A stretch of DNA of 64,000 nucleotides from HGM04593 sp045631905. GTDB taxonomy: Bacteria > Bacteroidota > Bacteroidia > Bacteroidales > Bacteroidaceae. Shown here one piece after another: positions 54,319-62,787 of the stretch; the stretch's first letter is position 1, and each line of letters begins with the position of its first letter. Location of the stretch: contig JAZQVO010000040.1 in assembly GCA_045631905.1 (NCBI GenBank), forward strand, positions 1 through 64,000, read 5' to 3'. The notes under the pieces are model-generated. The model was not told the origin of the DNA. It searched no databases and worked only from the letters and a program-made list of their open reading frames with translations. The translations under genes and the position numbers were made by a program.

Positions 54319-56379
54319 ATGAAGAAAATTCTATTATACATCTTTGCGCTGGCAATATCGGCAACCGCCATGAGCCAGAACACAAACAACTCACAAAGCG
54401 GTTTCGGTAGCGGAGAAATATTCAACCCCTTTCACCAAGCCGAAGGCGACAGCACAAAAACAAACCTAAATGTGCCCACAGAGATACATCAGTGGCACAT
54501 CGACGAGCGTATGGGCACGGTTATACCCGTAAATGCCGACACCCTGCAATACATGTTCCAAAATTGGCACCAGACAGAAGGCATGAACGGAGAATACAAC
54601 ATACTCGGCAACATGGGTTCTCCACGTATGTCGCGCATATTCTTTAACCGCCCCACAAACACCACGTTCGATTTTCTTGCACCATACGACTACTTTGTAA
54701 CACGTCCCGGTGAGCTGTTCTTCACCGACACCAAGTCGCCCTACACAAACCTCACCTACCACACATCGGGAAACAAGGTCGATGGCGACGACCGTTTCAG
54801 AGCCTTCTTTACACGCAATGCAGGCAAGAAGTTCGGAGTCGGAGGAATGTTCGACTACCTCTACGGGCGAGGACGTTACGACAACCAATCGTCGGCACTT
54901 ATGAATTTTTCAATCTTCTCATACTACCGTAGCGACAAGTACAACTACCACCTCTTGGCAAGCCGTTACCACATGAAACTTGCCGAGAACGGAGGTATCA
55001 CCAACGACGACTACATCAAACGCCCCGAAGAGACCGATGGCTCGGGTAGCAACTTCGGCACAACAGACATACCGGTCAATCTGAACAAGGCGTGGAACAG
55101 AAACGAGGTATACACAGTATATTTCACTCACAACTACAACCTCGGATACTACAAAACCAAAGAGTCGGCCGACAGCACACAAGCCGACGACGATGCAGAA
55201 AAAGAGTTTGTTAAGGTAGCAAAAATCACCCACACACTCGACCTCTCCATAGGCGACAGACAATTTCGCAACTACGAACAAAAAGACGACCTCTATGCCG
55301 AGCGATACCTACGCTTCGACTCGATAGACCAATACAAAAACACACGCATGGACAACCTTGTAGGCTTGTCGGTGTGCGAAGGGTTCAGCCGATGGGCAGT
55401 AGCCGACATAACCGCATATGCTCGTCACAGCTACAACCGCTACTCCATGCCCGACACCATAGTAAGCGACGGCAGAGAGTACACAAAAAAATACAACGAG
55501 CACACCATAAGCATAGGAGGTATCATAGAGAGTAGCAAAAACCTCAAATACAATTTCAAAATAGGGGGAGAGACAGCCATAACAGGCGACGACCTCGGAA
55601 CCTTCTCGCTCGAAGGAGATGCCCGACTCAACCTAAAGATGTGGGGGAAAAAGGCACACATAGAGGCCAACGCCTTCATAAAGAACAACCGCCCATCGTT
55701 CTACTACCGACACTTCCACAGCGAACACTATTGGTGGGACCACAAAGACCTCGACAAAGAGTTCAAGACACGAATACAAGTAAACGCTGGCATAGAAAAA
55801 ACAGGCACACACATAAGCGCAGGTGTTGAAAATATAAAAAACCACACCTACTTTGCCAACGTATCAAAAAGCAACAATAAAGGAGGCTACCTGAGCAACC
55901 TCAAAGTAGCACAAGCCGACGACAACATACAAATATTCTCGGCAACCCTCAAACAAGGAGCCAAACTCGGCATACTAAACCTAGACACAGAGCTCACATA
56001 CCAAAAAAGCAGTAACGAGGATATTATCCCCCTGCCCGAGCTAAACCTATACGCCAACCTCTATATAAAGTTCAAGATAGCCAAAGTGCTGAACACCGAG
56101 CTCGGAGCCGACGTGAGATACTTCACATCGTACTACGCCCCCGACTACTCACCACAACTCGGACAATTCTGCCAACAGAACCAAGCCGACAAGATAGAGA
56201 TTGGCAACTACCCCATAGCGAGCATATACGCCAATTTCCTGCTCAAACAGACACGTTTCTATGTAAAATACATGCACGTGAACGAAGGTTCGGGCAACAG
56301 AAACTACTTCTTAGCCCCCCACTACCCGCTCAACCCGGCTGTGCTATGGCTAGGCCTATCGTGGAATTTTTATAATTAA
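54319..56379 (+). CDS. Putative porin (outer membrane beta-barrel)
   Basis: The 686-residue protein starts at ATG 54319 with a signal peptide (MKKILLYIFALAISATAMSQ). The upstream in-frame ATG (54286) overlaps the small protein gene and adds 11 non-signal residues, so it is rejected. A short N-terminal region (WHIDERMGTVIPVNADTLQY) precedes a barrel of repeated aromatic strands ending PAVLWLGLSWNFYN with a terminal aromatic-Asn, as outer membrane barrels often do. It resembles the Bacteroidota putative porin family. The substrate is unknown. The oxidoreductase gene follows by 6 bases. Confidence 0.86.
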   Translation: MKKILLYIFALAISATAMSQNTNNSQSGFGSGEIFNPFHQAEGDSTKTNLNVPTEIHQWHIDERMGTVIPVNADTLQYMFQNWHQTEGMNGEYNILGNMGSPRMSRIFFNRPTNTTFDFLAPYDYFVTRPGELFFTDTKSPYTNLTYHTSGNKVDGDDRFRAFFTRNAGKKFGVGGMFDYLYGRGRYDNQSSALMNFSIFSYYRSDKYNYHLLASRYHMKLAENGGITNDDYIKRPEETDGSGSNFGTTDIPVNLNKAWNRNEVYTVYFTHNYNLGYYKTKESADSTQADDDAEKEFVKVAKITHTLDLSIGDRQFRNYEQKDDLYAERYLRFDSIDQYKNTRMDNLVGLSVCEGFSRWAVADITAYARHSYNRYSMPDTIVSDGREYTKKYNEHTISIGGIIESSKNLKYNFKIGGETAITGDDLGTFSLEGDARLNLKMWGKKAHIEANAFIKNNRPSFYYRHFHSEHYWWDHKDLDKEFKTRIQVNAGIEKTGTHISAGVENIKNHTYFANVSKSNNKGGYLSNLKVAQADDNIQIFSATLKQGAKLGILNLDTELTYQKSSNEDIIPLPELNLYANLYIKFKIAKVLNTELGADVRYFTSYYAPDYSPQLGQFCQQNQADKIEIGNYPIASIYANFLLKQTRFYVKYMHVNEGSGNRNYFLAPHYPLNPAVLWLGLSWNFYN

Positions 56380-56385
56380 TACAAC

Positions 56386-57366
56386 ATGAACATTACCATA
56401 AAATGGGGATTTATAGGTTGTGGCGAAGCAACCGAGAAAAAGAGTGGCCCCGCTTTTGGCTTGGTTAAAGGCTCCGAGGTTGTAGCCGTGATGGGACGCG
56501 ACAAGGAAAAGACAAAAGCCTATGCCAAAAGACATAACATACCTCACTACTATACCGATGCGCAAGCACTGATAGACGACCCCGAGGTAAATGCAATATA
56601 CATCGCAACCCCTCCATCGTCGCACGCCACCTTCGCCATAATGGCCATGAAAGCCGGCAAGCCCGTATATGTTGAAAAACCCCTTGCGGCAAGCTACGAA
56701 GATTGCGCACGAATAAACAAAATATCTCGCGAGACAGGAGTACCATGCTTTGTCGCCTACTACCGCCGATACCTACCCTATTTCCTGAAAGTAAAAGAAC
56801 TACTGCCACAAATAGGCAACGTACTCAATGTACAGATACGCTTTGCGGTACCTCCGCGCGACCTCGACTACAACCGCGACAACCTCCCATGGAGAGTAAA
56901 CCCACACATAGCCGGAGGCGGTTATTTTTACGACCTTGCCCCACACCAGATAGACCTCCTGCAAGAGATGTTCGGGTGCATACTCTATGCCGAGGGATAC
57001 ACAGCAAACCGTGGCAACCTCTACACAGCCGAGGACACCGTGAGCGCCTGCTTCAAGTTCGAAAACGGCATACCCGGTTCGGGCTCATGGTGCTTTGTCT
57101 CCGACGAATCGTCAAAAGAGGACCACATAGAAATTTTCGGCAGTAAAGGAAGTTTAAAATTCTCGGTGTTCACCTTCGAGCCCATAGTACTGCGAAACAA
57201 CGGCGAGGTAAAAGAGTTTACCGTGCCCAACCCACCATACGTACAACTACCACTTATTAAAAACATAGTAGAACATCTACAACGCAAATCGAGTTGTACA
57301 TGTGACAGCATAAGCGCAACACCCACAAACTGGGTACTCGACAAAATACTTGGTAAAATAATTTAA
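56386..57366 (+). CDS. Gfo/Idh/MocA-family oxidoreductase
   Basis: The 326-residue cytoplasmic protein has an N-terminal Rossmann fold (IKWGFIGCGEATEKKSGPAF), the IYIATPPSSHATFAIMAMKAGKPVYVEKPLA segment with the EKP motif (given in parts), and GGGYFYDLAPHQIDLLQEM with the conserved D-x3-H. The family oxidises or reduces sugars and cyclitols using NAD(P). The substrate cannot be told. It lies in a cell-envelope operon, between the porin (6 bases) and DUF4421 (17 bases) genes. Confidence 0.9.
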   Translation: MNITIKWGFIGCGEATEKKSGPAFGLVKGSEVVAVMGRDKEKTKAYAKRHNIPHYYTDAQALIDDPEVNAIYIATPPSSHATFAIMAMKAGKPVYVEKPLAASYEDCARINKISRETGVPCFVAYYRRYLPYFLKVKELLPQIGNVLNVQIRFAVPPRDLDYNRDNLPWRVNPHIAGGGYFYDLAPHQIDLLQEMFGCILYAEGYTANRGNLYTAEDTVSACFKFENGIPGSGSWCFVSDESSKEDHIEIFGSKGSLKFSVFTFEPIVLRNNGEVKEFTVPNPPYVQLPLIKNIVEHLQRKSSCTCDSISATPTNWVLDKILGKII

Positions 57367-57383
57367 AACAAACACCACATAAA

Positions 57384-58475
57384 ATGGTTCGTATTGTCGT
57401 GAAATACCATACGTACAAGATTGTCGCATTTGTGACAATGATTTTTTTTGCGACAAATTTATGTGCACAGGAGTTTCTCCCCGACTTTGAGAAAGCACAA
57501 AAAATCATAGGCTACACCCACGACAAGCTCAACAAAGCCGAAGAGATAATAAACAAAAAACTCGATGAAAAAGACTCCCTGTATGTCACGCCCAACATAT
57601 ACAACATGACCATCATGACACAATATTCGTACAACTACGAATATTACAAGTTCAGCACCGAGAACAGAGAGCAAAGCATCGCCTTCCAGCCCGATAACGG
57701 CAACAAAATAGGGTTTTACGTCGGGTGGAAGTGGATATTCCTCGGGTGGAGCTTCGACCTCACCAGAAACAGCGCAAAAAAAGACATAAACCTAAGTTTC
57801 TACACATCTAAAATAGGGTTCGACATCTTCTACCGCAAGCGCGACCAAGGATTCAAAATATCCAAAATAAACGGATTCAACGAGAACGGTAGCGCAATAG
57901 AAAACTACCGACACAAATTCAACGGCTTCACAAGCCATCAGAAAGGGTTCAACGTATACTACATATTTAACAACAAGCGTTTCTCCTACCCTGCCGCATA
58001 CAGCCAGACAACCAACCAACGAATAAGCGCAGGCTCATTCATCTTAGGAATCTCCTACAACGAACAATTACTCGACTTTAACTACACCAAGCTCGACAAG
58101 CCCCTGCTCAACAGCATAAAAGAGGAGCTTAAATTCAACAAAGTAGAATACAAAGATTACAGCATAAATTTTGGATACTCCTACAACTGGGTGTTTGCCA
58201 AAAACTGCCTCGCAAACATATCGCTCACACCTGCCGTCGGATACAAAAATTCCTCACTGCGTTTAAAGAGCAGTAAGGAATTTCTGTCGAGCATAAATAT
58301 AGACCTTGTTACAAGAATGGCTGTTGTATACAACAACCAAAAGTTCTATGCAGGCGCGTCGCTCATCTCACACACATACACATACCGCAAGAGCACACTG
58401 AGCGTTGTAAACGGATTCGGCACACTGAACCTGTATGTAGGGTTCAACTTCTGGCGTAACAAGAAATATAAATAA
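57384..58475 (+). CDS. DUF4421-like outer membrane protein
   Basis: The 363-residue protein has a signal peptide (IVAFVTMIFFATNLCAQ), then a helix-rich start (KLNKAEEIINKKLDEKDSLY). Long beta strands follow (NKIGFYVGWKWIFLGWSFDL, FGYSYNWVFAKNCLANISL), ending YVGFNFWRNKKYK. It matches DUF4421, an uncharacterised Bacteroidota barrel family. It ends the five-gene operon. Its stop is 3 bases from the stop of the convergent FadL-like gene, with no terminator. Confidence 0.82.
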   Translation: MVRIVVKYHTYKIVAFVTMIFFATNLCAQEFLPDFEKAQKIIGYTHDKLNKAEEIINKKLDEKDSLYVTPNIYNMTIMTQYSYNYEYYKFSTENREQSIAFQPDNGNKIGFYVGWKWIFLGWSFDLTRNSAKKDINLSFYTSKIGFDIFYRKRDQGFKISKINGFNENGSAIENYRHKFNGFTSHQKGFNVYYIFNNKRFSYPAAYSQTTNQRISAGSFILGISYNEQLLDFNYTKLDKPLLNSIKEELKFNKVEYKDYSINFGYSYNWVFAKNCLANISLTPAVGYKNSSLRLKSSKEFLSSINIDLVTRMAVVYNNQKFYAGASLISHTYTYRKSTLSVVNGFGTLNLYVGFNFWRNKKYK

Positions 58476-58478
58476 TCG

Positions 58479-60017
58479 TTAGAACCTACAACCAAGTGTC
58501 ATAACAAGATTATGGCGTTCGTTCTCAACATTTACCGCCGGGTTTACATATTCCATATCATGATAGTTGTAAAAATCGGCCTTCTGCTTGGCATACTTAT
58601 ATGCCATATCAAAATAGACATTATCACCCGAGTAACCAAGACCCACAGTGTAAACATTTGTCTCATATTTATTAAGGAACTCGGTACTTGTATCCTGAAT
58701 CATAAAATTAACCTTGCAAGCATCTTTTTCATAAGGTGCCGAGATATAGTTATATCCGCAACGTAACGAAAGGTTGCTGTCCAGATTGACAAGAGCACCG
58801 GCACGGAAAATATGCTGTCCCTTCATGTTCATCTCAATATCCTCGTTCAAGCCATATATTTCAACACCATCGGTATATTCTAACTTGGCAGTAGAACAAT
58901 CAACATACTCATACTCGGCATTCAGAGCCATGAAGCCACCAAAAGTATATGCGGCCGACAGATTGAAACGCCAAGGAGTAACAAAATCATAATCGACAAA
59001 AAGCTCCTCACCATAAAGGTCATAATCACGAGTATCGTAAATCTCTCCGTCGGGAGCCACCACCGCAGCAACACAACGGTCGGTGAGAGTGTACCATGTA
59101 GGAGTATGAACAGCCACACCAAAGCGCAAAGGAGAATTCTCAAAAGGTCGCAAAATAGCTCCCAATTTAACACCTATACCCTTACCGCTCACATTATATC
59201 TGTTCTGGATAGTATAAAAATCGTACTCGTTGCTATACTCCGAATATTCCGAATACCTTGTATAATCGACATTACTTGCAGTGATGGTCGCACCAAGATA
59301 AAGCATATCGTCGATGTTACAAGAGACATTCATGTCAAAATCATCAACACCACCCTTCTCCTTCGAATAATAATACATATCGGTAGGTGCAAGCCCCGTA
59401 AAAGAGTTGTTATTTGTTGTGGGCGCATACAAAAGATTACCATCGCTATCCACAAGGCCTGTCTGCGATGCCATCAACCCCAACCAAGGATAATCGAGAG
59501 AGAAATAATCGTTACCATCAATATAATTACCGCTCATATTATAAAGGTCGAGAAGACCATACTGCTGAGAAAAGAAATTCCCATCGCTGTCGAGCAAAGA
59601 GCCCGAAAGCTCAAATATATTCTGAAAGCTGTTGCTACGACGATAATTGAACGCAATATTCATGAATTTCAAAGAACCCATATCAAGCTCGTTGGCAAAC
59701 ACAATACCCAGGTTATTTACCGACAACGAAGTCTTGTCCGACTTTAAAGTAGCACCCGGAAATATTGCTTTATTTATATTATTGTTCAACGACAGTGAAA
59801 AAGCCATATCTCCCGAACGATAAAGGCCCATGCCGGCAGGGTTCGACGACATAACAGATATATCGGCTCCAAGAGCACTCATGGCACCACCCATACCGAC
59901 GAACTTGGCAGTACCCACCACATCACTCTCACACAAACGCATCACATCGTAACTGCTCTGTGCAAAAACCGATGCCGAGAGCAACAACGCACCTATTACA
60001 AACTTTATCTTTTTCAT
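58479..60017 (-). CDS. OmpP1/FadL-like outer membrane protein
   Basis: The 512-residue protein has a signal peptide (MKKIKFVIGALLLSASVFAQ) and the N-terminal hatch segment typical of OmpP1/FadL (GTAKFVGMGGAMSALGADIS, VMSSNPAGMGLYRSGDMAFS). A beta-barrel ends NLVMTLGCRF. FadL relatives pass hydrophobic compounds across the outer membrane; many Bacteroidota members have no known ligand. It follows the aromatic repeat protein by 26 bases on the same strand, so it is probably co-transcribed. Confidence 0.87.
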   Translation of the reverse strand: MKKIKFVIGALLLSASVFAQSSYDVMRLCESDVVGTAKFVGMGGAMSALGADISVMSSNPAGMGLYRSGDMAFSLSLNNNINKAIFPGATLKSDKTSLSVNNLGIVFANELDMGSLKFMNIAFNYRRSNSFQNIFELSGSLLDSDGNFFSQQYGLLDLYNMSGNYIDGNDYFSLDYPWLGLMASQTGLVDSDGNLLYAPTTNNNSFTGLAPTDMYYYSKEKGGVDDFDMNVSCNIDDMLYLGATITASNVDYTRYSEYSEYSNEYDFYTIQNRYNVSGKGIGVKLGAILRPFENSPLRFGVAVHTPTWYTLTDRCVAAVVAPDGEIYDTRDYDLYGEELFVDYDFVTPWRFNLSAAYTFGGFMALNAEYEYVDCSTAKLEYTDGVEIYGLNEDIEMNMKGQHIFRAGALVNLDSNLSLRCGYNYISAPYEKDACKVNFMIQDTSTEFLNKYETNVYTVGLGYSGDNVYFDMAYKYAKQKADFYNYHDMEYVNPAVNVENERHNLVMTLGCRF

Positions 60018-60043
60018 AGTAATTCCTTTTTTATGTATCTAAC

Positions 60044-60985
60044 CTATCGACGACCTTGTCGAGATGTGCCACCCCTGTTTACGGCAGGTCTGCTACCCGA
60101 TGAAGAGGAGTTGCGACGCACGCTTGTACTGCTGGGACGATTATATGTAGAACCCGAACCGCGACGCACATTGCTCTCCTGCTTCCTCTCACTACGCTGA
60201 GATGTGCTAGTCTTCACAGGCTTGCGGTTATTATCCTTTTTGTCACGTATCGCCTGCCCCACAGGCTTGCGGTTACCCTCGCCCCTAACCGTTGCAGGTT
60301 TGCGGTTATTATCGTTTTTATCACGCACCACCTGCCCCACAGGCCTTCGGTTACCACCTTGCGCACCCACCGTCGGACGACGTGTAGAGACCACCCCGGT
60401 ACGTCTGTCGGCAACAGGGATACGTTTTCTCACGCTAGCCGGGTGATACACCAAACCATGATTGTGATGATGTGGCACATAGTGTGAATGCCACGAATAA
60501 CAACTGCTTGGCCAGCACCACGAAGAGTGATACCTGAAACCTATGTTACCATAATGAAACGACCAATCCCAATAGCTGTCATACCACGGGTCGTAACAAT
60601 TTCTCCAATATATATCCCAATATAAAGGACTGCTCACAACCACCGTGGTAGGGTTATGGAAACGCACAATACGTGTAGAATAGTTATAATCATCAACTTC
60701 ATAATCGACATACTCCTCTTCATACTCCTGCGAAGCCGACAACACCGAAGAGACATCGGAAGAACTTACCGACTTACCATAAGCACCTCGACGATTATAC
60801 TCGTCCACATCTCTCGTGTTACCATTATCGGCAACACCCCACTCTTCCTCATCAACCTCTGTCGTAACCATCTTAGTGGCACTCCTTGGCTTCACACTCT
60901 TCTTTGGCACGTAGAACATATCGTTCACCTGTGCAAAGAGCGCAAACGGGAAAAGAACAGCTAATACAAGAAAAATCTTTTTCAT
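60044..60985 (-). CDS. Secreted Trp/Tyr/His-rich protein with basic repeat tail
   Basis: The 313-residue product starts at ATG 60985 with signal peptide MKKIFLVLAVLFPFALFAQ; an upstream ATG adds a non-signal extension. After an acidic region comes a segment very rich in aromatics (YWDIYWRNCYDPWYDSYWDW, SHYVPHHHNHG). A long Arg/Asn/Ser-rich basic tail follows, with two tandem units of about 27 residues (NRRPVGQVVRDKNDNNRKPA and NRKPVGQAIRDKKDNNRKPV). No domain is recognised. The basic, low-complexity tail suggests binding to LPS, peptidoglycan or nucleic acid, but that is inference. It probably shares a transcript with the FadL-like gene. Confidence 0.78.
   Translation of the reverse strand: MKKIFLVLAVLFPFALFAQVNDMFYVPKKSVKPRSATKMVTTEVDEEEWGVADNGNTRDVDEYNRRGAYGKSVSSSDVSSVLSASQEYEEEYVDYEVDDYNYSTRIVRFHNPTTVVVSSPLYWDIYWRNCYDPWYDSYWDWSFHYGNIGFRYHSSWCWPSSCYSWHSHYVPHHHNHGLVYHPASVRKRIPVADRRTGVVSTRRPTVGAQGGNRRPVGQVVRDKNDNNRKPATVRGEGNRKPVGQAIRDKKDNNRKPVKTSTSQRSERKQESNVRRGSGSTYNRPSSTSVRRNSSSSGSRPAVNRGGTSRQGRR
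60220..60355 (-). repeat. Tandem coding repeat in the aromatic/basic protein
   Basis: Two DNA units (60299-60355 and 60220-60275) share most bases, including GCCTGTGGGGCAGG-type cores and AATAACCGCAA ends, and encode the two basic peptide repeats. A third, shorter trace of the AATAACCGCAA motif occurs at each unit end. Confidence 0.75.
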
Positions 60986-61042
60986 ATATCTATTTTTTTG
61001 AGGTTTACAAATAACCGTGAAGGTATCCACCTTTTCACACTA

Positions 61043-61070
61043 CAAAAATATAGCATGGGAGAAAAACAAA
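61043..61070 (-). promoter_or_regulatory. Possible promoter for the aromatic protein / FadL operon
   Basis: TATTTTTG (61050-61043) on the minus strand fits TAnnTTTG, with TTTG at 61070-61067, but the spacer is only 16 bases. Confidence 0.4.
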
Positions 61071-61114
61071 ACAGGGGAAAACCCTACAAAAAGAGAGGAT
61101 TTTCCCTAAAACAA

Positions 61115-61144
61115 CATAAGACCACCGCATGCGGTGGTCTTATG
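61115..61144 (-). terminator. Terminator of the ilv operon
   Basis: A 30-base perfect palindrome (arm CATAAGACCACCGCA) is followed on the minus strand by TTGTTTTAGGG. It lies 21 bases after the ilvC stop. Confidence 0.82.
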
Positions 61145-61165
61145 CCTATCTTTTTAAAGAATAAA

Positions 61166-62209
61166 TTACTTATTCTCGGGACGAAGCTGACGAACAACCT
61201 CGGCTGTGCGCCACATCTCACTGTCGTGGAGAGCTTTGAGTTCCTCGTTAAGTTTCTCACGATAGTCGGGCTGTGAGTTAGAGTCGATAGAACGCTGAGC
61301 CTCCTTACCGGTCTTAACAGAGTCGTACAACTGATACATAACAGGCTTGATAGCATCGTGGAAAGGAGTCATCCAATCCAAAGCACCACGCTGTGCAGTT
61401 GTAGAGCAGTTAGCATACATCCAATCCATACCGTTCTTAGCGAAGAGAGGCATGAGCGACTGTGTAAGCTCCTCAACAGTCTCGTTGAAAGCCTCAGAAG
61501 GAGTGTGACCATTCTCACGCAACACCTCGTACTGAGCCAAAAGAAGACCCTGAATAGCACCCATCAAAGAACCACGCTCACCGGTGAGGTCAGATACAGC
61601 CTCGCGCTGGAAAGTAGTCTCGAACATATAACCCGAACCGATACCGATACCGAAAGCCAATACACGGTCGAGAGCCTTACCGGTTACATTCTGGTATACA
61701 GCGTAAGAAGAGTTCAAACCGCGACCCTCGAGGAACATTGTACGCAAAGAGGTACCCGAACCCTTGGGAGCTACCATTATTACGTCAATATCAGCAGGAG
61801 GAACAATACCTGTTCTGTCGCTCCAGTTGATACCAAAACCATGAGAGAAGTAGAGAGCTTTACCAGCTGTCAAGTAGGGCTTAACCTTGGGCCAGATAGC
61901 AATCTGAGCAGCGTCAGAAAGCAACATACAAACGATAGTACCCTTCTCGGCAGCCTCCTCGATAGAGAAGAGAGTCTCACCGGGCACCCAACCATCTTTA
62001 ACGGCTTTGTCGTATGTGCTACCCTCGCGCTGACCAACGATTACATTAAAACCGTTGTCACGGAGGTTACATGCCTGACCGGGACCCTGAACACCATAGC
62101 CAAGAACCGCAATAGTCTCATCTTTCAAAATCTCACGAGCCTTCTCCAAAGAAAACTCTTTGGGAGTAATAACATTCTCAATTACTCCGCCAAAATTCAT
62201 TTCTGCCAT
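61166..62209 (-). CDS. ilvC: Ketol-acid reductoisomerase
   Basis: IlvC isomerises and reduces acetolactate or acetohydroxybutyrate in valine and isoleucine synthesis. The 347-residue class I enzyme has the NADPH loop VLGYGVQGPGQACNLRDNG, MVAPKGSGTSLRTMF, and metal-binding acid residues around SDLTGERGSLMGAIQG and EAFNETVEELTQSL. Length fits the Bacteroidales form. It lies 25 bases after ilvN and ends the operon before a palindromic terminator. Confidence 0.96.
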   Translation of the reverse strand: MAEMNFGGVIENVITPKEFSLEKAREILKDETIAVLGYGVQGPGQACNLRDNGFNVIVGQREGSTYDKAVKDGWVPGETLFSIEEAAEKGTIVCMLLSDAAQIAIWPKVKPYLTAGKALYFSHGFGINWSDRTGIVPPADIDVIMVAPKGSGTSLRTMFLEGRGLNSSYAVYQNVTGKALDRVLAFGIGIGSGYMFETTFQREAVSDLTGERGSLMGAIQGLLLAQYEVLRENGHTPSEAFNETVEELTQSLMPLFAKNGMDWMYANCSTTAQRGALDWMTPFHDAIKPVMYQLYDSVKTGKEAQRSIDSNSQPDYREKLNEELKALHDSEMWRTAEVVRQLRPENK

Positions 62210-62234
62210 AATTGTAATTTAATTTAGTTTATTG

Positions 62235-62783
62235 TTATTTTATTGTTTTTCGTGTCGCATCTTTATCAAAAAGATTATCGCTCAAATTTACATTTACATC
62301 TCGTGTAATAGCCACACGTCCCGATTTTACAAACTGCAAAACACACTGCTGAGCCACAAACTCCTTATAGAGGCTCATAACCGCGTCGGTTTTTCCTGTT
62401 TTTTCAACAACGGTATATATTGAGTTCACCTCTATAACACGCGCATTGTTGTGACGTATTATCTTTGAAATCTGCTGGTTTGCGAGCAGTGCAGGAGTAG
62501 ATAACTTATAGAGTGCCACCTCCTGAATAAATATCTCATTATCTGTAAAATAGTAGGCACGCAGAATATCTATTTTCTTTTCCAAACGCTTTGTAACGCG
62601 CTGAATGAGCCACTCTGTTGTCCACAAAGATATTGTATAGCGGTGAACGCCCTCAACATTCGAAGAGGAAACATTAAGTGTTTCAATATTCATCTGACGA
62701 CGAGTAAACTCAGCCGTAACCTGGTTCAACATTCCGGCAATATTCTCGGAATAGACAATAACGGTATATAGTTTCTTCTCCAT
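62235..62783 (-). CDS. ilvN: Acetolactate synthase small (regulatory) subunit
   Basis: The 182-residue protein has an N-terminal ACT domain (KLYTVIVYSENIAGMLNQVT, about 1-75) that usually binds valine for feedback control. A second ACT-like half (about 80-165) includes ARVIEVNSIYTVVEKTGKTD. Length is normal for the regulatory subunit. It starts 4 bases after ilvB, consistent with coupled translation. Confidence 0.93.
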   Translation of the reverse strand: MEKKLYTVIVYSENIAGMLNQVTAEFTRRQMNIETLNVSSSNVEGVHRYTISLWTTEWLIQRVTKRLEKKIDILRAYYFTDNEIFIQEVALYKLSTPALLANQQISKIIRHNNARVIEVNSIYTVVEKTGKTDAVMSLYKEFVAQQCVLQFVKSGRVAITRDVNVNLSDNLFDKDATRKTIK

Positions 62784-62787
62784 AGTA

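Noticed and set aside
60220..60355. CRISPR-like repeat array
   Set aside because: There are only two units, in frame within a coding gene, with no unique spacers and no cas genes.
61115..61144. 30-bp palindrome as a site-specific recombination or replication site
   Set aside because: Position and downstream T-rich sequence fit a terminator for ilvC.
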